From PFJX01 sp964393825 (lineage in GTDB: Bacteria > Pseudomonadota > Gammaproteobacteria > Burkholderiales > Thiobacillaceae): a stretch of 64,000 bases of DNA. The translations under genes and the position numbers were made by a program. This document shows, piece after piece, positions 1 through 7,860 of the stretch; within the stretch, counting starts at the first letter, position 1, and the number at the start of each line of letters is the position of its first letter. The notes under the pieces were generated by a model. It saw only the letters and a list, made by a program, of their open reading frames with translations, ran no database searches and was not told the origin of the DNA. The stretch covers positions 1 through 64,000 of the forward strand of contig CAYMUY010000003.1 in assembly GCA_964393825.1 (NCBI GenBank). The letters run 5' to 3'.

Positions 1-885
1 CACGACGCGGTACTTGCCGCGCAGTCGTATGTGCAGTCCGGCCGGCGGGTCGTGGAGGACGTTGACCTGGAGAAGTTCTTTGACCGGGTCAACCACGGCA
101 TTCTCATCGACCGCCTACGGAAGCGCATCGACGACGCTGGAGCCATCCGGCTGATTCGGGCGTGCCTGAACAGCGGCATCCTGAGCGATGGCGTGGTAGC
201 GGAGCGCTACCAGGGGACGCCGCAAGGCGGACCGATGAGCCCGCTGCTAGCGAACGTCCTGCTCGACGAGGTGGACAAGACGTTGGAACGGCGCGGGCAT
301 TGTTTCGTGCGCTACGCCGACGACTGCAAAGTCTATGTGCGCAGTCGGAAGGCTGGCGAGCGGGTGATGGCGCTGCTGCGGCGGTGCTATGCCAAGCTAC
401 GGCTCAGGGTCAATGAGGCCAAGAGCGCGGTGGTGAGCGTCACGGGGCGCAAGTTTCCAGGATACAGCTTCTGGTTTGCCAAGGCAGGGGTCAAGCGCCG
501 GGTGGCCGCAACACCGCTGGCGACGTTCGAGCAACGGATCAGGCAACTGACCCGGCGCTCGGGCGGCCGTAGCATGGCGGAGGTCATCGATCGTTTGCGG
601 CCTTACCTGTTGGGTTGGCAAGCCTATTTCTGGCTGGTGCAGACGCCGAAAATCTGGCGCAGGCTGGATGAATGGCTACGGCATCGGCTTCGGGCGATTC
701 AACTCAAGCACTGGAAACGCGGCACGACCATGTACCGGGAACTTCGGAACCTGGATGCGCCTGCCCTCGTAGCACAGCGGGTGGCGGCGAACTCGCGCCG
801 CTGGTGGCGCAATCGTGATGGCGACATCAAACGGGTGCTCACCATCGCCTATTTCGACCGGCTCGGCGTACCCCGTCACTCATGA
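1..885 (+). CDS. ltrA: Group II intron reverse transcriptase/maturase, 5'-truncated by window
   Basis: This intron-encoded protein promotes splicing and retrohoming of its host intron. The frame is open from base 1 (HDAVLAAQSY...), so the GTG at 31 is internal and the N-terminus lies outside the window. The reverse transcriptase catalytic box FVRYADD is at about 304-324, with the polymerase aspartates intact. The GTPQGGPMSPLLAN motif (RT block 4) precedes it at about 217-258. Downstream is the maturase X-type region ending in the typical IAYFDRLGVP tail. No frameshift is seen in the visible part, so the protein may be active. An endonuclease (HNH) domain was not recognised at the C-terminus. 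Confidence 0.93.
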   Translation, partial: HDAVLAAQSYVQSGRRVVEDVDLEKFFDRVNHGILIDRLRKRIDDAGAIRLIRACLNSGILSDGVVAERYQGTPQGGPMSPLLANVLLDEVDKTLERRGHCFVRYADDCKVYVRSRKAGERVMALLRRCYAKLRLRVNEAKSAVVSVTGRKFPGYSFWFAKAGVKRRVAATPLATFEQRIRQLTRRSGGRSMAEVIDRLRPYLLGWQAYFWLVQTPKIWRRLDEWLRHRLRAIQLKHWKRGTTMYRELRNLDAPALVAQRVAANSRRWWRNRDGDIKRVLTIAYFDRLGVPRHS

Positions 886-899
886 CCTCAACTTCTCGA

Positions 900-921
900 A
901 CCGCCCGGTGACCGCCCGGTG
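900..921 (+). repeat. 11-bp tandem duplication at the intron domain V 5' strand
   Basis: The 11-mer ACCGCCCGGTG occurs twice head to tail (900-910 and 911-921). Either copy could form the 5' strand of the domain V helix with the single downstream complement. It therefore inserts 11 nt next to, or into, the most conserved ribozyme domain. Confidence 0.85.
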
Positions 922-967
922 CGGACCCGCAAGCCGGGTGGTGTGGCAGGGGTGCAGCCTATAAGGG

Positions 968-2677
968 CTACCCCCTGTGCCGATCCTTGCGGGGCGGGAC
1001 CCGTCCCAGCCATTGCCAGAACAGTCCACCCGGGCTGTCCTTGCCGGTCAGCAGGTAATCAAGCACCTTGATATTGCGCAGGGCCAGGACCTGGCGCCCC
1101 TTGGCGCCCTTGCCGCCGCAGAACAGGATACGGTCGCCGGGAAACAGGGGGGTGTCCAGATCGGGGAGCAGCGCCTCCGAATTGCCCAATAACAAAGGAA
1201 TGCAGGGCAAGTTGGCATCCCGGTCGGAAGGGTCACGGATCAGCACGCGCAGGGTCATCTCCACACCCATGTCCATGGCCTGGCGGATGGCGACGGCGTT
1301 GCCCTCGCTGAGTTCCACGTCCCAGACCTCGGGTACCGTGTCACCCACGACGGCGGCGACCCGGGCCAGCAATTCGTTGGCCCAGTCGTTCGGCAGGTCT
1401 TTGCTTCTCGCGAAGAAGCGGGAGAGCAGGGGGGTGGTGAGCAGGGAAAGGAATTCATGCGCCACGATGTCGGCCGATTGCATGGTGACCTCGGCACCGA
1501 ACTGCTTGAACAGCGGCGCGTTGGCATGCCGGTTCTGGCGCACCACCATGAACAGGTTCGGCTTGATCTGGCGGGCGGTCATCACGATGGACAGGTTGTT
1601 CACATCATTGTCGGTGCCGGCGACGATGCCGACCGCTTCCCGGATACCCGCTTCGATCAGCGTATTGGCCTCGGTGCCGCTGCCCGTGATGCAGTCCTTG
1701 CAGTCGGTTTTCTCGGGGTCGGCCTCGACGATGACCAGTTCGATCTTCTCCCGCCGAAGGTTGCGCACCACCGCCTTGCCGAAGCGGCCATAGCCGCAAA
1801 TGATCCACTTGCCGCGTGGCGGCCGCAGCGGTTCGCTCAGCGGCATCCCGGGGATATCGGTCAGCCAGTCATAAAGCAGATGGTGGCCAGGGCTGTGCAG
1901 GGCCATGCCGAGGTGCTCGCCGAAGGCGGAAAAGGCGTTGACGATCTCCTCGGTGCCGAAGGAGGCCATGTTGCCGGCGGTTTCCATGGCATCGGCGCGA
2001 CACAGCACCGGAAGTTCCGGGCGCAGCAGCTTCGTGCTGACCGCCACCGACAGATTGGCCTGGTCATCGTTGGTGAGCGCAATGACGCCGGCGCAGGAGT
2101 GGTGGTGCAATCCTGCCGCTTCCAGGTTTTCCGGCAGGCGGGCATCCGCGGTCAGGGCGGGGATGTCCAGATGATATTGCCCGAGTTCGAGTTCACTGAT
2201 CCGTTCCGCGTCGATGTCGAGGATCACCGCCTGCTGATTACGGCTGTCCAGCGCGCGCATCAGCAGCGCGCCGGTTTCGCCGCAACCACAGATGATGAAG
2301 AAGGGCTGGCGCAGGCGACGCACCCGATGTTCGAAGGTGGTGGCCTTGATCACCCGCTGGAAGGCGGGGTCCTGCAGCAGGGCGAGTATGGTGCCGATGC
2401 TGTACAGCCAGACCAGCACGGTCATGTAGATGGTGGCCAGTGCCCAGCCGCGTTGCGCTTCGCTGAAGGCGGTGGGGATCTCGCCGAAACCGATCGTGGT
2501 GGCGGTGTAGCTGACGAAATAGAAGGCGTGGAACACGCTCATGCCCGGTGTCGGATTGCCGTCGGCGTCGACCCCTGGCACCAGGCTCATGCCCAGGATG
2601 GAAATGGCGTAGCTGCTGATGAGCAGGATCAGCGGCAGACGCATCCGCCGCAGCACCAGGAACAGCACGCTATGCAT
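968..2677 (-). CDS. Two-TM potassium channel with tandem RCK/TrkA-N domains
   Basis: This predicted inner-membrane K+ channel is gated through cytoplasmic nucleotide-binding domains. An N-terminal helix at about residues 12-32, a pore loop with selectivity filter TIGFGE (61-66, the TVGYG-type motif) and a second helix (about 77-100) form the pore. Two Rossmann-type RCK modules follow, with IICGCGETG near residue 128 and IICGYGRFG near residue 293, each trailed by TrkA-C-like sequence. It is the second gene of a two-gene operon, 24 bp behind the small membrane protein gene. The last four codons and the stop (968-984) lie in the 3' end of the inserted intron, so the C-terminal tail is probably not ancestral. 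Confidence 0.88.
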   Translation of the reverse strand: MHSVLFLVLRRMRLPLILLISSYAISILGMSLVPGVDADGNPTPGMSVFHAFYFVSYTATTIGFGEIPTAFSEAQRGWALATIYMTVLVWLYSIGTILALLQDPAFQRVIKATTFEHRVRRLRQPFFIICGCGETGALLMRALDSRNQQAVILDIDAERISELELGQYHLDIPALTADARLPENLEAAGLHHHSCAGVIALTNDDQANLSVAVSTKLLRPELPVLCRADAMETAGNMASFGTEEIVNAFSAFGEHLGMALHSPGHHLLYDWLTDIPGMPLSEPLRPPRGKWIICGYGRFGKAVVRNLRREKIELVIVEADPEKTDCKDCITGSGTEANTLIEAGIREAVGIVAGTDNDVNNLSIVMTARQIKPNLFMVVRQNRHANAPLFKQFGAEVTMQSADIVAHEFLSLLTTPLLSRFFARSKDLPNDWANELLARVAAVVGDTVPEVWDVELSEGNAVAIRQAMDMGVEMTLRVLIRDPSDRDANLPCIPLLLGNSEALLPDLDTPLFPGDRILFCGGKGAKGRQVLALRNIKVLDYLLTGKDSPGGLFWQWLGRVPPRKDRHRG

Positions 2678-2701
2678 CGGGTGCTCCAGGGAGAGCGGTG
2701 G

Positions 2702-3085
2702 TCAGCGGTGGAAGAGCACGGTCTCGATGATCAGGATGATCACCGACAGGACATTGGCCATCAGCGCGCCGGCGGCGAGCGAGACGATGCTGGCCATGAT
2801 GGACGGCGTCAAGCCGCTGTCCGTCATGTGCGCCGCGTAGGCCCAGACACAGGCGGCCGCCCCCAGTTGCAGGATGGCGACGAAGCTGGTGGCCAGGTGG
2901 ATGGCCCCGATCTGGGTGCGTTCGCCGAACTTCAGTATCGTGGCGATCATGTTGACCACCACCACGGCGAACAGCTCGTAGACGTGGTGGTGTTCCATGT
3001 TGTCCAGTTCGCCGATGACGAAACCGAAGTTGAGGGTCATGGCGAGAATGATGAAGAAACCGAAAACGACTTTTTCCAGATTCAT
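2702..3085 (-). CDS. Small four-helix membrane protein (DUF6394-like)
   Basis: This is a 127-residue hydrophobic protein with about four predicted transmembrane segments and no known catalytic motif. It resembles the DUF6394 family, whose members I recall next to RCK-type K+ channels. That recollection fits its position as first gene of the channel operon. The start chosen is the ATG at 3085 (MNLEKVVFGF...). An in-frame upstream GTG-type extension to 3133 would add a charged 16-residue leader and is less likely. A role as accessory subunit or modulator of the channel is inference from adjacency only. Confidence 0.7.
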   Translation of the reverse strand: MNLEKVVFGFFIILAMTLNFGFVIGELDNMEHHHVYELFAVVVVNMIATILKFGERTQIGAIHLATSFVAILQLGAAACVWAYAAHMTDSGLTPSIMASIVSLAAGALMANVLSVIILIIETVLFHR

Positions 3086-3278
3086 GGCACGGGTTCCCGG
3101 TGAGTGGATGCGCGGCATGATAGTCCTTCCCATTGAAGCTGGTGATGCCGGTGTGACGATGGCCGGTCACGCAACTCCCGCCTGACTGATTTCCTCGGCG
3201 CGACTTGTCAAACGTCAGGCTGTGGCTTCGACATGGGATGATCCATCTCCATCCCCATGTATCGTATTGGAGCAGGAA
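3086..3278. promoter_or_regulatory. Divergent intergenic region between channel operon and soxY-like gene
   Basis: About 190 bp separate the two divergently transcribed units, so promoters for both must lie here or very near. The plus-strand gene has a clear ribosome binding site (AGCAGGAA before the ATG at 3279). I saw no convincing paired -35/-10 boxes and no recognisable operator. Confidence 0.35.
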
Positions 3279-3740
3279 ATGAACCCATCCCGGCGCGCGC
3301 TCCTGCGCGCGGCAATGTCCACCGCGACGCTCTCCGTCGCCATCGCAGCCGGCCTGTTGCGACCCGCTCAGGCTGTCACTATTGGCGGATCGAGCGGTGT
3401 CCGGCAAAGCCTGCGCAGCCTGCAATCGAGCAACCCGCAGATGACCGACGCGATCCGGCTGAAAGCGCCCGACATCGCCGAGAACGGCGCCAGCGTCTTC
3501 ATCAGTTTTTCCTGCGCATTGCCCGAGGTCGATGCCCTGTTCGTGTTCGTGGACAGAAACCCGCAGCCACTGGCCGCGGCTTTCCAGATCGCGCCGGAAG
3601 TGGTGCCGGCGTTGGAAATGCGGATCAAGGTTGCCGGGACGGCCAACGTCTGGGTGATGGCGCGCAGCGCCGGTCGTTTCTACAAGGCCGCGAAGACCGT
3701 GATCGTGACGGCCGGAGGCTGCGGCGCCGGCGAGAACTGA
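3279..3740 (+). CDS. Orphan SoxY-like sulfur-carrier protein with Tat signal
   Basis: SoxY carries sulfur intermediates on a C-terminal cysteine swinging arm in the periplasmic thiosulfate-oxidising (Sox) complex. This 153-residue protein starts with a Tat-type leader (SRRALLRAA, hydrophobic stretch, PAQA cleavage-like site near residue 32). It ends in GGCGAGEN, matching the GGCGG arm of SoxY but with altered final residues. The body (VFISFSCALPEVDALFVFVDRNPQP) fits the immunoglobulin-like SoxY fold. No soxZ, soxX, soxA or soxB is adjacent. The start at 3279 has a good AGGA site; an earlier in-frame ATG-like codon would mask the Tat leader. Function outside a Sox cluster is unknown. Confidence 0.72.
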   Translation: MNPSRRALLRAAMSTATLSVAIAAGLLRPAQAVTIGGSSGVRQSLRSLQSSNPQMTDAIRLKAPDIAENGASVFISFSCALPEVDALFVFVDRNPQPLAAAFQIAPEVVPALEMRIKVAGTANVWVMARSAGRFYKAAKTVIVTAGGCGAGEN

Positions 3741-3916
3741 TCGCCGCGAGTGAGGGCGGGAACCGCCTGGGGCGGCCCGGCGTGTTGCTTGCGTGCGCGT
3801 CCCGACGCGCACCGGAGCGGGGGAGGCTGATATGCTTCGGACTGCCCGGCGAATCCGGATAGCTGCCCCCTGGGTCGGCTGCCCCTCGCTCTCCAATACG
3901 CATACCTGGATTGACC

Positions 3917-5944
3917 ATGTCCCGAACCGTCAGCCTTCTTTTCGGCGTTCACGCCCACCAGCCCGTCGGCAATTTTCCGGAGGTCATGGAAGATGCCCAC
4001 CAGCGCTGCTACAAGCCCTTCCTGCAAACCGTCCACGCTTACCCGGACTTCAAGTTTGCGCTGCATTCCTCTGGCTGGTTGCTGGAATGGCTGTTCACAC
4101 ATCACCCCGACGACATGGCCTTGCTGCGCGAGATGGCGGACCGCGGCCAGGTGGAGTTCTTTGGCGCCGGCGACATGGAGCCAGTGCTGGCGGTGATTCC
4201 CTATCGCGATCGCATGAGCCAGCTCGCCGCCATGTCCGATCGCCTGGAGCAGGTGTTCGGCCAGCGTCCGGACGGCGCCTGGCTCACCGAGCGGGTGTGG
4301 GAAGCCACGGTGGTGCCGGCCCTGGCCGACTCGGGCATCCGCTACGTGATGGTGGATGACTACCACTTCCTCTGCGCTGGCGCCGAGCGCTCGCAACTGA
4401 ACGGCTATCACACCACCGAGGAGGACGGTCGCCGCATCGACGTCTATCCGATCTCCGAGGCGTTGCGCTACCGCCTGCCGTTCTCGCCGGCGCATGAGGC
4501 GGTCGCTTATGTCGAGTCGCTGGGCGACGAGAGCGGCGAGGCCGCCGCGATCTATTTCGACGACATCGAGAAGTTCGGCATCTGGCCGGAAACTTACAAC
4601 TGGGTCTACGAGCGCGGCTGGCTGAAGCAGTTCATCGAGGGCGTGCTGGCCTCACAGACCATTCGCAGCGTCCATATCCGCGACCACCACCGGGAAACGC
4701 GTACCCGTGGCGTGGTCTACCTGCCCACCGTGTCCTACAGCGAAATGGGCGAGTGGACGCTGCCGGCGAGCGCCGCCCGTCGCTACTCGGAACTGGTGCA
4801 CGCCGCCCAGCACGAGGGGGTGCTGGAGCGTGACCGCCCCTTCATCCGTGGCGGCATCTGGAAGAACTTCCTCACCCGCTATCCGGAAGCCAACTGGGCG
4901 CACAAGCGCATGCTCGGGCTCTCCGAACGCCTCGCCGCCCTGCCTGACGGTTTGCTGCGCCAGGACCTGGTCGAGCTCCTGCACGAGTCGCAGGCCAACG
5001 ACGCCTACTGGCACGGCCTCTTTGGCGGCATCTACCTGCCGCACCTGCGGCGCGCGGTGTGGCACGCCATGATCCAGCTGGAGCGCCGGCTCGATGGCCT
5101 GCAACCGCGCCCATCGTTCGCCACCGGCGATCTTGATCTCGACGGACGCGAGGAGATCTTCATGAGCAGCCTCGCCTTGCAGGCGGTGGCGAGACCGGAC
5201 AAGGACGCGGCGCTGATCGAATTGTCGAGCTACAGCCTCGGGCAGAACTTCGGCGACACGTTGCGCCGATACCAGGAGCATTACCACGACAAGGCGCGGG
5301 AGGGTGCCGCCGCGGCGAAGGCGCATGAAGGCGAGGGCATCGCCTCGGCGCATGACATGGTGCGGTTCAAGCACGAGATCCTGCCGGAGGACCTGACTCC
5401 CGATTCCCGCTCGCGTGGCCTGTTCGTGGAAAGCTGGACCGACCTCGGCCAGAAGCTGCCGGTGGAATACGCCACCACTTTCGTCCAGGGCGGCGCCGTG
5501 CTGTGCATGGGCCAGGCCGGGGAAACCCGCCTGGCCAAGGTCTACAGCCTGCGCGACAACGTGCTGTCGGTGGCGTTCAAGGCCAATGCCAGCGGCCGCC
5601 TGTCCACCCGCATCAACCTCGCCATGCCCTGTTGCGACGGGCCGGCCGGACGCTATGTGGTCAAAGGCGCGGATGGCGAGCCCGAAATCGCCGGTGGCTT
5701 CGGGCAGTCCCTGGCCTGGAACGGCCTGTCCGAACTGGCGCTGGAGGACCACTACCTGGGCGGCGGCATCCGCCTGAGCAGTTCCGTTCCGGCACGGGTC
5801 AAGGCGCAGCCGCACTACACCGTCTCGCAATCGGAAGCCGGCTTCGAAAAGATCATGCAGGCGGTGGAGCTCACCCTCATCTGGGAAGTCGAGGGTCCCT
5901 TCGAAGCCATCGTGAAACTTGAAGTGGCGCCGCTTTCCCGCTGA
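3917..5944 (+). CDS. GH57 4-alpha-glucanotransferase / alpha-amylase-type enzyme
   Basis: Glycoside hydrolase family 57 enzymes cleave or transfer alpha-1,4-glucan chains with a retaining mechanism in a (beta/alpha)7 barrel. The family's conserved regions are visible: HAHQP (12-16), GAGDMEPV (83-90), WLTERVWE with the expected nucleophile Glu125, and YFDDIEKFG with the acid/base Asp at 215-216. The spacing is close to that of the Thermococcus litoralis 4-alpha-glucanotransferase (Glu123, Asp214). The C-terminal half resembles the DUF1925/DUF1926 beta-sandwich domains of that subgroup. No signal peptide is present, so a cytoplasmic role in glycogen or maltodextrin metabolism is likely. The start at ATG 3917 is preferred over the in-frame TTG at 3911. 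At 675 aa the length is typical. Confidence 0.88.
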   Translation: MSRTVSLLFGVHAHQPVGNFPEVMEDAHQRCYKPFLQTVHAYPDFKFALHSSGWLLEWLFTHHPDDMALLREMADRGQVEFFGAGDMEPVLAVIPYRDRMSQLAAMSDRLEQVFGQRPDGAWLTERVWEATVVPALADSGIRYVMVDDYHFLCAGAERSQLNGYHTTEEDGRRIDVYPISEALRYRLPFSPAHEAVAYVESLGDESGEAAAIYFDDIEKFGIWPETYNWVYERGWLKQFIEGVLASQTIRSVHIRDHHRETRTRGVVYLPTVSYSEMGEWTLPASAARRYSELVHAAQHEGVLERDRPFIRGGIWKNFLTRYPEANWAHKRMLGLSERLAALPDGLLRQDLVELLHESQANDAYWHGLFGGIYLPHLRRAVWHAMIQLERRLDGLQPRPSFATGDLDLDGREEIFMSSLALQAVARPDKDAALIELSSYSLGQNFGDTLRRYQEHYHDKAREGAAAAKAHEGEGIASAHDMVRFKHEILPEDLTPDSRSRGLFVESWTDLGQKLPVEYATTFVQGGAVLCMGQAGETRLAKVYSLRDNVLSVAFKANASGRLSTRINLAMPCCDGPAGRYVVKGADGEPEIAGGFGQSLAWNGLSELALEDHYLGGGIRLSSSVPARVKAQPHYTVSQSEAGFEKIMQAVELTLIWEVEGPFEAIVKLEVAPLSR

Positions 5945-6037
5945 GCGGCGGGCTCGGCTGCGGTGCCGCCACCATCAACGGTGGCAAGCCGGCGTTTCGT
6001 ATCAGCCGGCATGCCGCCGGCGCAAATTGGAGAACAC

Positions 6038-6529
6038 ATGAGCAACGACATCATCGGCCACGGCAAAGTGGTCTTCATCACCTATTCGGTCCTGAACGAG
6101 GACGGCCAGGTCATGGGCCAGCAGGACATGCCCACCGGCTATGTCCACGGCGCCGGTAGCGGCCTGTTCGAGTCCGTGGAGCAGGTTCTGGAAGGCCACC
6201 AGCCGGGAGACCAGGTGGAGGCCCAGGTTCCGCCCGAGGAAGGTTTCGGGCCGAGCGACCCGAGCCTGATCATCGTCGACGAGATCGATCATGTGCCGCC
6301 GACGATCCGATACGTCGGCGCCGAGGCCGAGTTGCAGAATGACGCCGGCGAGAAGCTGACCTTCCGCGTCATCAACATCGCCGATGGCAAGATCACGCTC
6401 GATGGCAATCATCCGCTCGCCGGCCGCACCGCCACGGTCTCGGCCACGGTCGTATCGGTGCGTGATGCCACCGCCGACGAGATGCGCACCGGTTTTCCCG
6501 CCGAGCAGGGGCCGCCGCAGTTGCACTGA
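6038..6529 (+). CDS. FKBP-type peptidyl-prolyl isomerase, SlyD-like
   Basis: SlyD-type FKBPs are cytoplasmic prolyl isomerases with an inserted chaperone flap. The 163-residue protein shows the family layout: GKVVFITYSVLNEDGQVM, the YVHGAGSGLFESVEQVLEG segment (active-site loop), and the inserted domain around VPPEEGFGPSDPSLI. It ends without the His/Cys-rich metal-binding tail of Escherichia coli SlyD. The start was set at ATG 6038, which has a GGAG site seven bases upstream; the open frame to 5963 lacks one. It stands alone between the GH57 gene and the efflux operon, with 69 bp to the next gene. Confidence 0.85.
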   Translation: MSNDIIGHGKVVFITYSVLNEDGQVMGQQDMPTGYVHGAGSGLFESVEQVLEGHQPGDQVEAQVPPEEGFGPSDPSLIIVDEIDHVPPTIRYVGAEAELQNDAGEKLTFRVINIADGKITLDGNHPLAGRTATVSATVVSVRDATADEMRTGFPAEQGPPQLH

Positions 6530-6598
6530 GCCTCCCCCTGACCTCGCCTGCGCTGTAGGCGAGAAGAGTGTCCCTGGTCTCTCGAACATGCCTGAGCA

Positions 6599-7822
6599 AT
6601 GAACAAGAAAAAGGTTTTTCTGCCGGTGTTGTTGCTGCTGCTGGGTATCGGCGGTTTCGCCGCGCTCAAGGCGACGCGGCCGAAACCGCCGCTGGCGGTG
6701 CCCAAGGAGCCGGTGTGGCGGGTGCGGACGATCGTCGCCGAGCCTGCGGCGCACAGCCCGGTGACCGCGTTGAATGGCCGGGTGGAAAGCCCGGAGCAGA
6801 CCCGGGCGGCCGCGCCCGGGGTGGGGCGCGTGCTGCGGGTGGATGTGCGCGAGGGGCAAGCCGTCATGCCCGGCCAGCGCCTGCTGGAACTGGATCCGCG
6901 CGATTTCCTGCCGAAGGTGGAGCAGGCGCGCGGCGCCGTGCAGGAACTCGAAGCGGGCATCGCCAGCGAGGCGTTTCGCCACCAGGCGGACCTGGATCAG
7001 TTGCAGCAGGAACGCAAGCTGCTTGATTTCGCCGCCGCCGATGTCGACCGGTTTGAACAGTTGCGCCGCGAGAATTTCTATTCCCAGAGCGCGGTCGAGC
7101 AAAGCCGGCAGAATCTGGCCCGGCAGCAGATCACCCTGCGCAGCCGCGAACTGGCCATCGCCGACCATCAGGCGCGGCTCGCCCAGTTGCGCGCGCGGCT
7201 GGTCCAGGCGCGTGCCAACCTCGATCAGGCCGAGCTGGCGATGCGCCGCAGCCGGGTGTTGGCGCCCTTTGCCGGCTATGTGGCGAAAGTGGAGGTGGCG
7301 GTGGGGGACCAGGTGAACAGTGGCCAGTCCCTGATCAGCCTCTACCCGGCGGCCGGCCTCGAAGTCCGTGCCAAGCTGCCCGCCACGCAACAGGAGGACT
7401 TCCTTGCCGCCATGCGTCGGGGTGCGTACCCGAAGGCCACCGCGCGGGTGGCTGGCGAGACCCTGGAATTCCGCCTGGCGCGCAGCGCCGCCGCCGCCGA
7501 TGCGCGTGGTCTCGACGCCTTTTTCGTGGCGGCACGGCCTGCCACCAGCCTGCGCGTGGGCGAACTGGTCAGCCTGCGGGTCGAGCGTTCACCAGTCGCA
7601 CAGGCCGTCGCCGTGCCCTATGCGGCGCTGTTCGGCGGCCGTCAGGTCTATCGCGTCGAGAACGGGCGCCTGCAGGGGCTGGCGGTGACGGTGCTGGGTG
7701 ACGCCGGCGGCGAGCCCCCGCGCCTGCTGGTGAAAAGCCCGTTGCTGAAGCAGGGCGACCTCCTCCTCGCCACTCATTTGCCGAATGCGATGAGCGGCTT
7801 GAAGGTGGAGGTGCTGAAGTGA
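6599..7822 (+). CDS. RND efflux periplasmic adaptor (membrane fusion protein)
   Basis: This HlyD/AcrA-like adaptor links the inner-membrane RND pump encoded next to it with an outer-membrane channel. The 407-residue protein has an N-terminal membrane anchor (VFLPVLLLLLGIGGF, residues 6-20). Then come a lipoyl half-motif (GRVLRVDVREGQAVMPGQRLLELD), a long alpha-helical hairpin rich in Gln/Arg/Leu (about 110-215), the second lipoyl half (APFAGYVAKVEVAVGDQV) and beta-barrel domains. It ends 38 bp before the RND permease, consistent with one operon. No outer-membrane factor is in this cluster, so it presumably uses a TolC-like protein encoded elsewhere. Confidence 0.9.
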   Translation: MNKKKVFLPVLLLLLGIGGFAALKATRPKPPLAVPKEPVWRVRTIVAEPAAHSPVTALNGRVESPEQTRAAAPGVGRVLRVDVREGQAVMPGQRLLELDPRDFLPKVEQARGAVQELEAGIASEAFRHQADLDQLQQERKLLDFAAADVDRFEQLRRENFYSQSAVEQSRQNLARQQITLRSRELAIADHQARLAQLRARLVQARANLDQAELAMRRSRVLAPFAGYVAKVEVAVGDQVNSGQSLISLYPAAGLEVRAKLPATQQEDFLAAMRRGAYPKATARVAGETLEFRLARSAAAADARGLDAFFVAARPATSLRVGELVSLRVERSPVAQAVAVPYAALFGGRQVYRVENGRLQGLAVTVLGDAGGEPPRLLVKSPLLKQGDLLLATHLPNAMSGLKVEVLK

Positions 7823-7860
7823 GGCACGCCACGCGAGGTTCGGCCTGGATGGACGTATAG

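Larger units (their letters stand above)
1..984 (+). mobile_element. Group II intron, 3' portion (left end outside window)
   Basis: This is the 3' part of a bacterial group II intron: the C-terminal two thirds of a reverse transcriptase/maturase followed by structured RNA. After the maturase stop at 885 there is a helix that fits domain V: ACCGCCCGG at 911-919 pairs with CCGGGTGGT downstream, closing a GC-rich loop. Next is a domain VI-like hairpin at about 942-980, and the element ends in the group II-like 3' sequence CCGAT at about 984. The end is inferred from consensus and not mapped. The plus-oriented intron abuts the 3' end of the minus-strand K+ channel gene and overlaps its last codons, so it cannot be spliced from that mRNA. 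Confidence 0.8.

Noticed and set aside
1457..3103. Plus-strand 548-codon open frame over the K+ channel operon
   Set aside because: It is His/Gln/Asp-rich nonsense sequence antisense to two well-supported membrane proteins.
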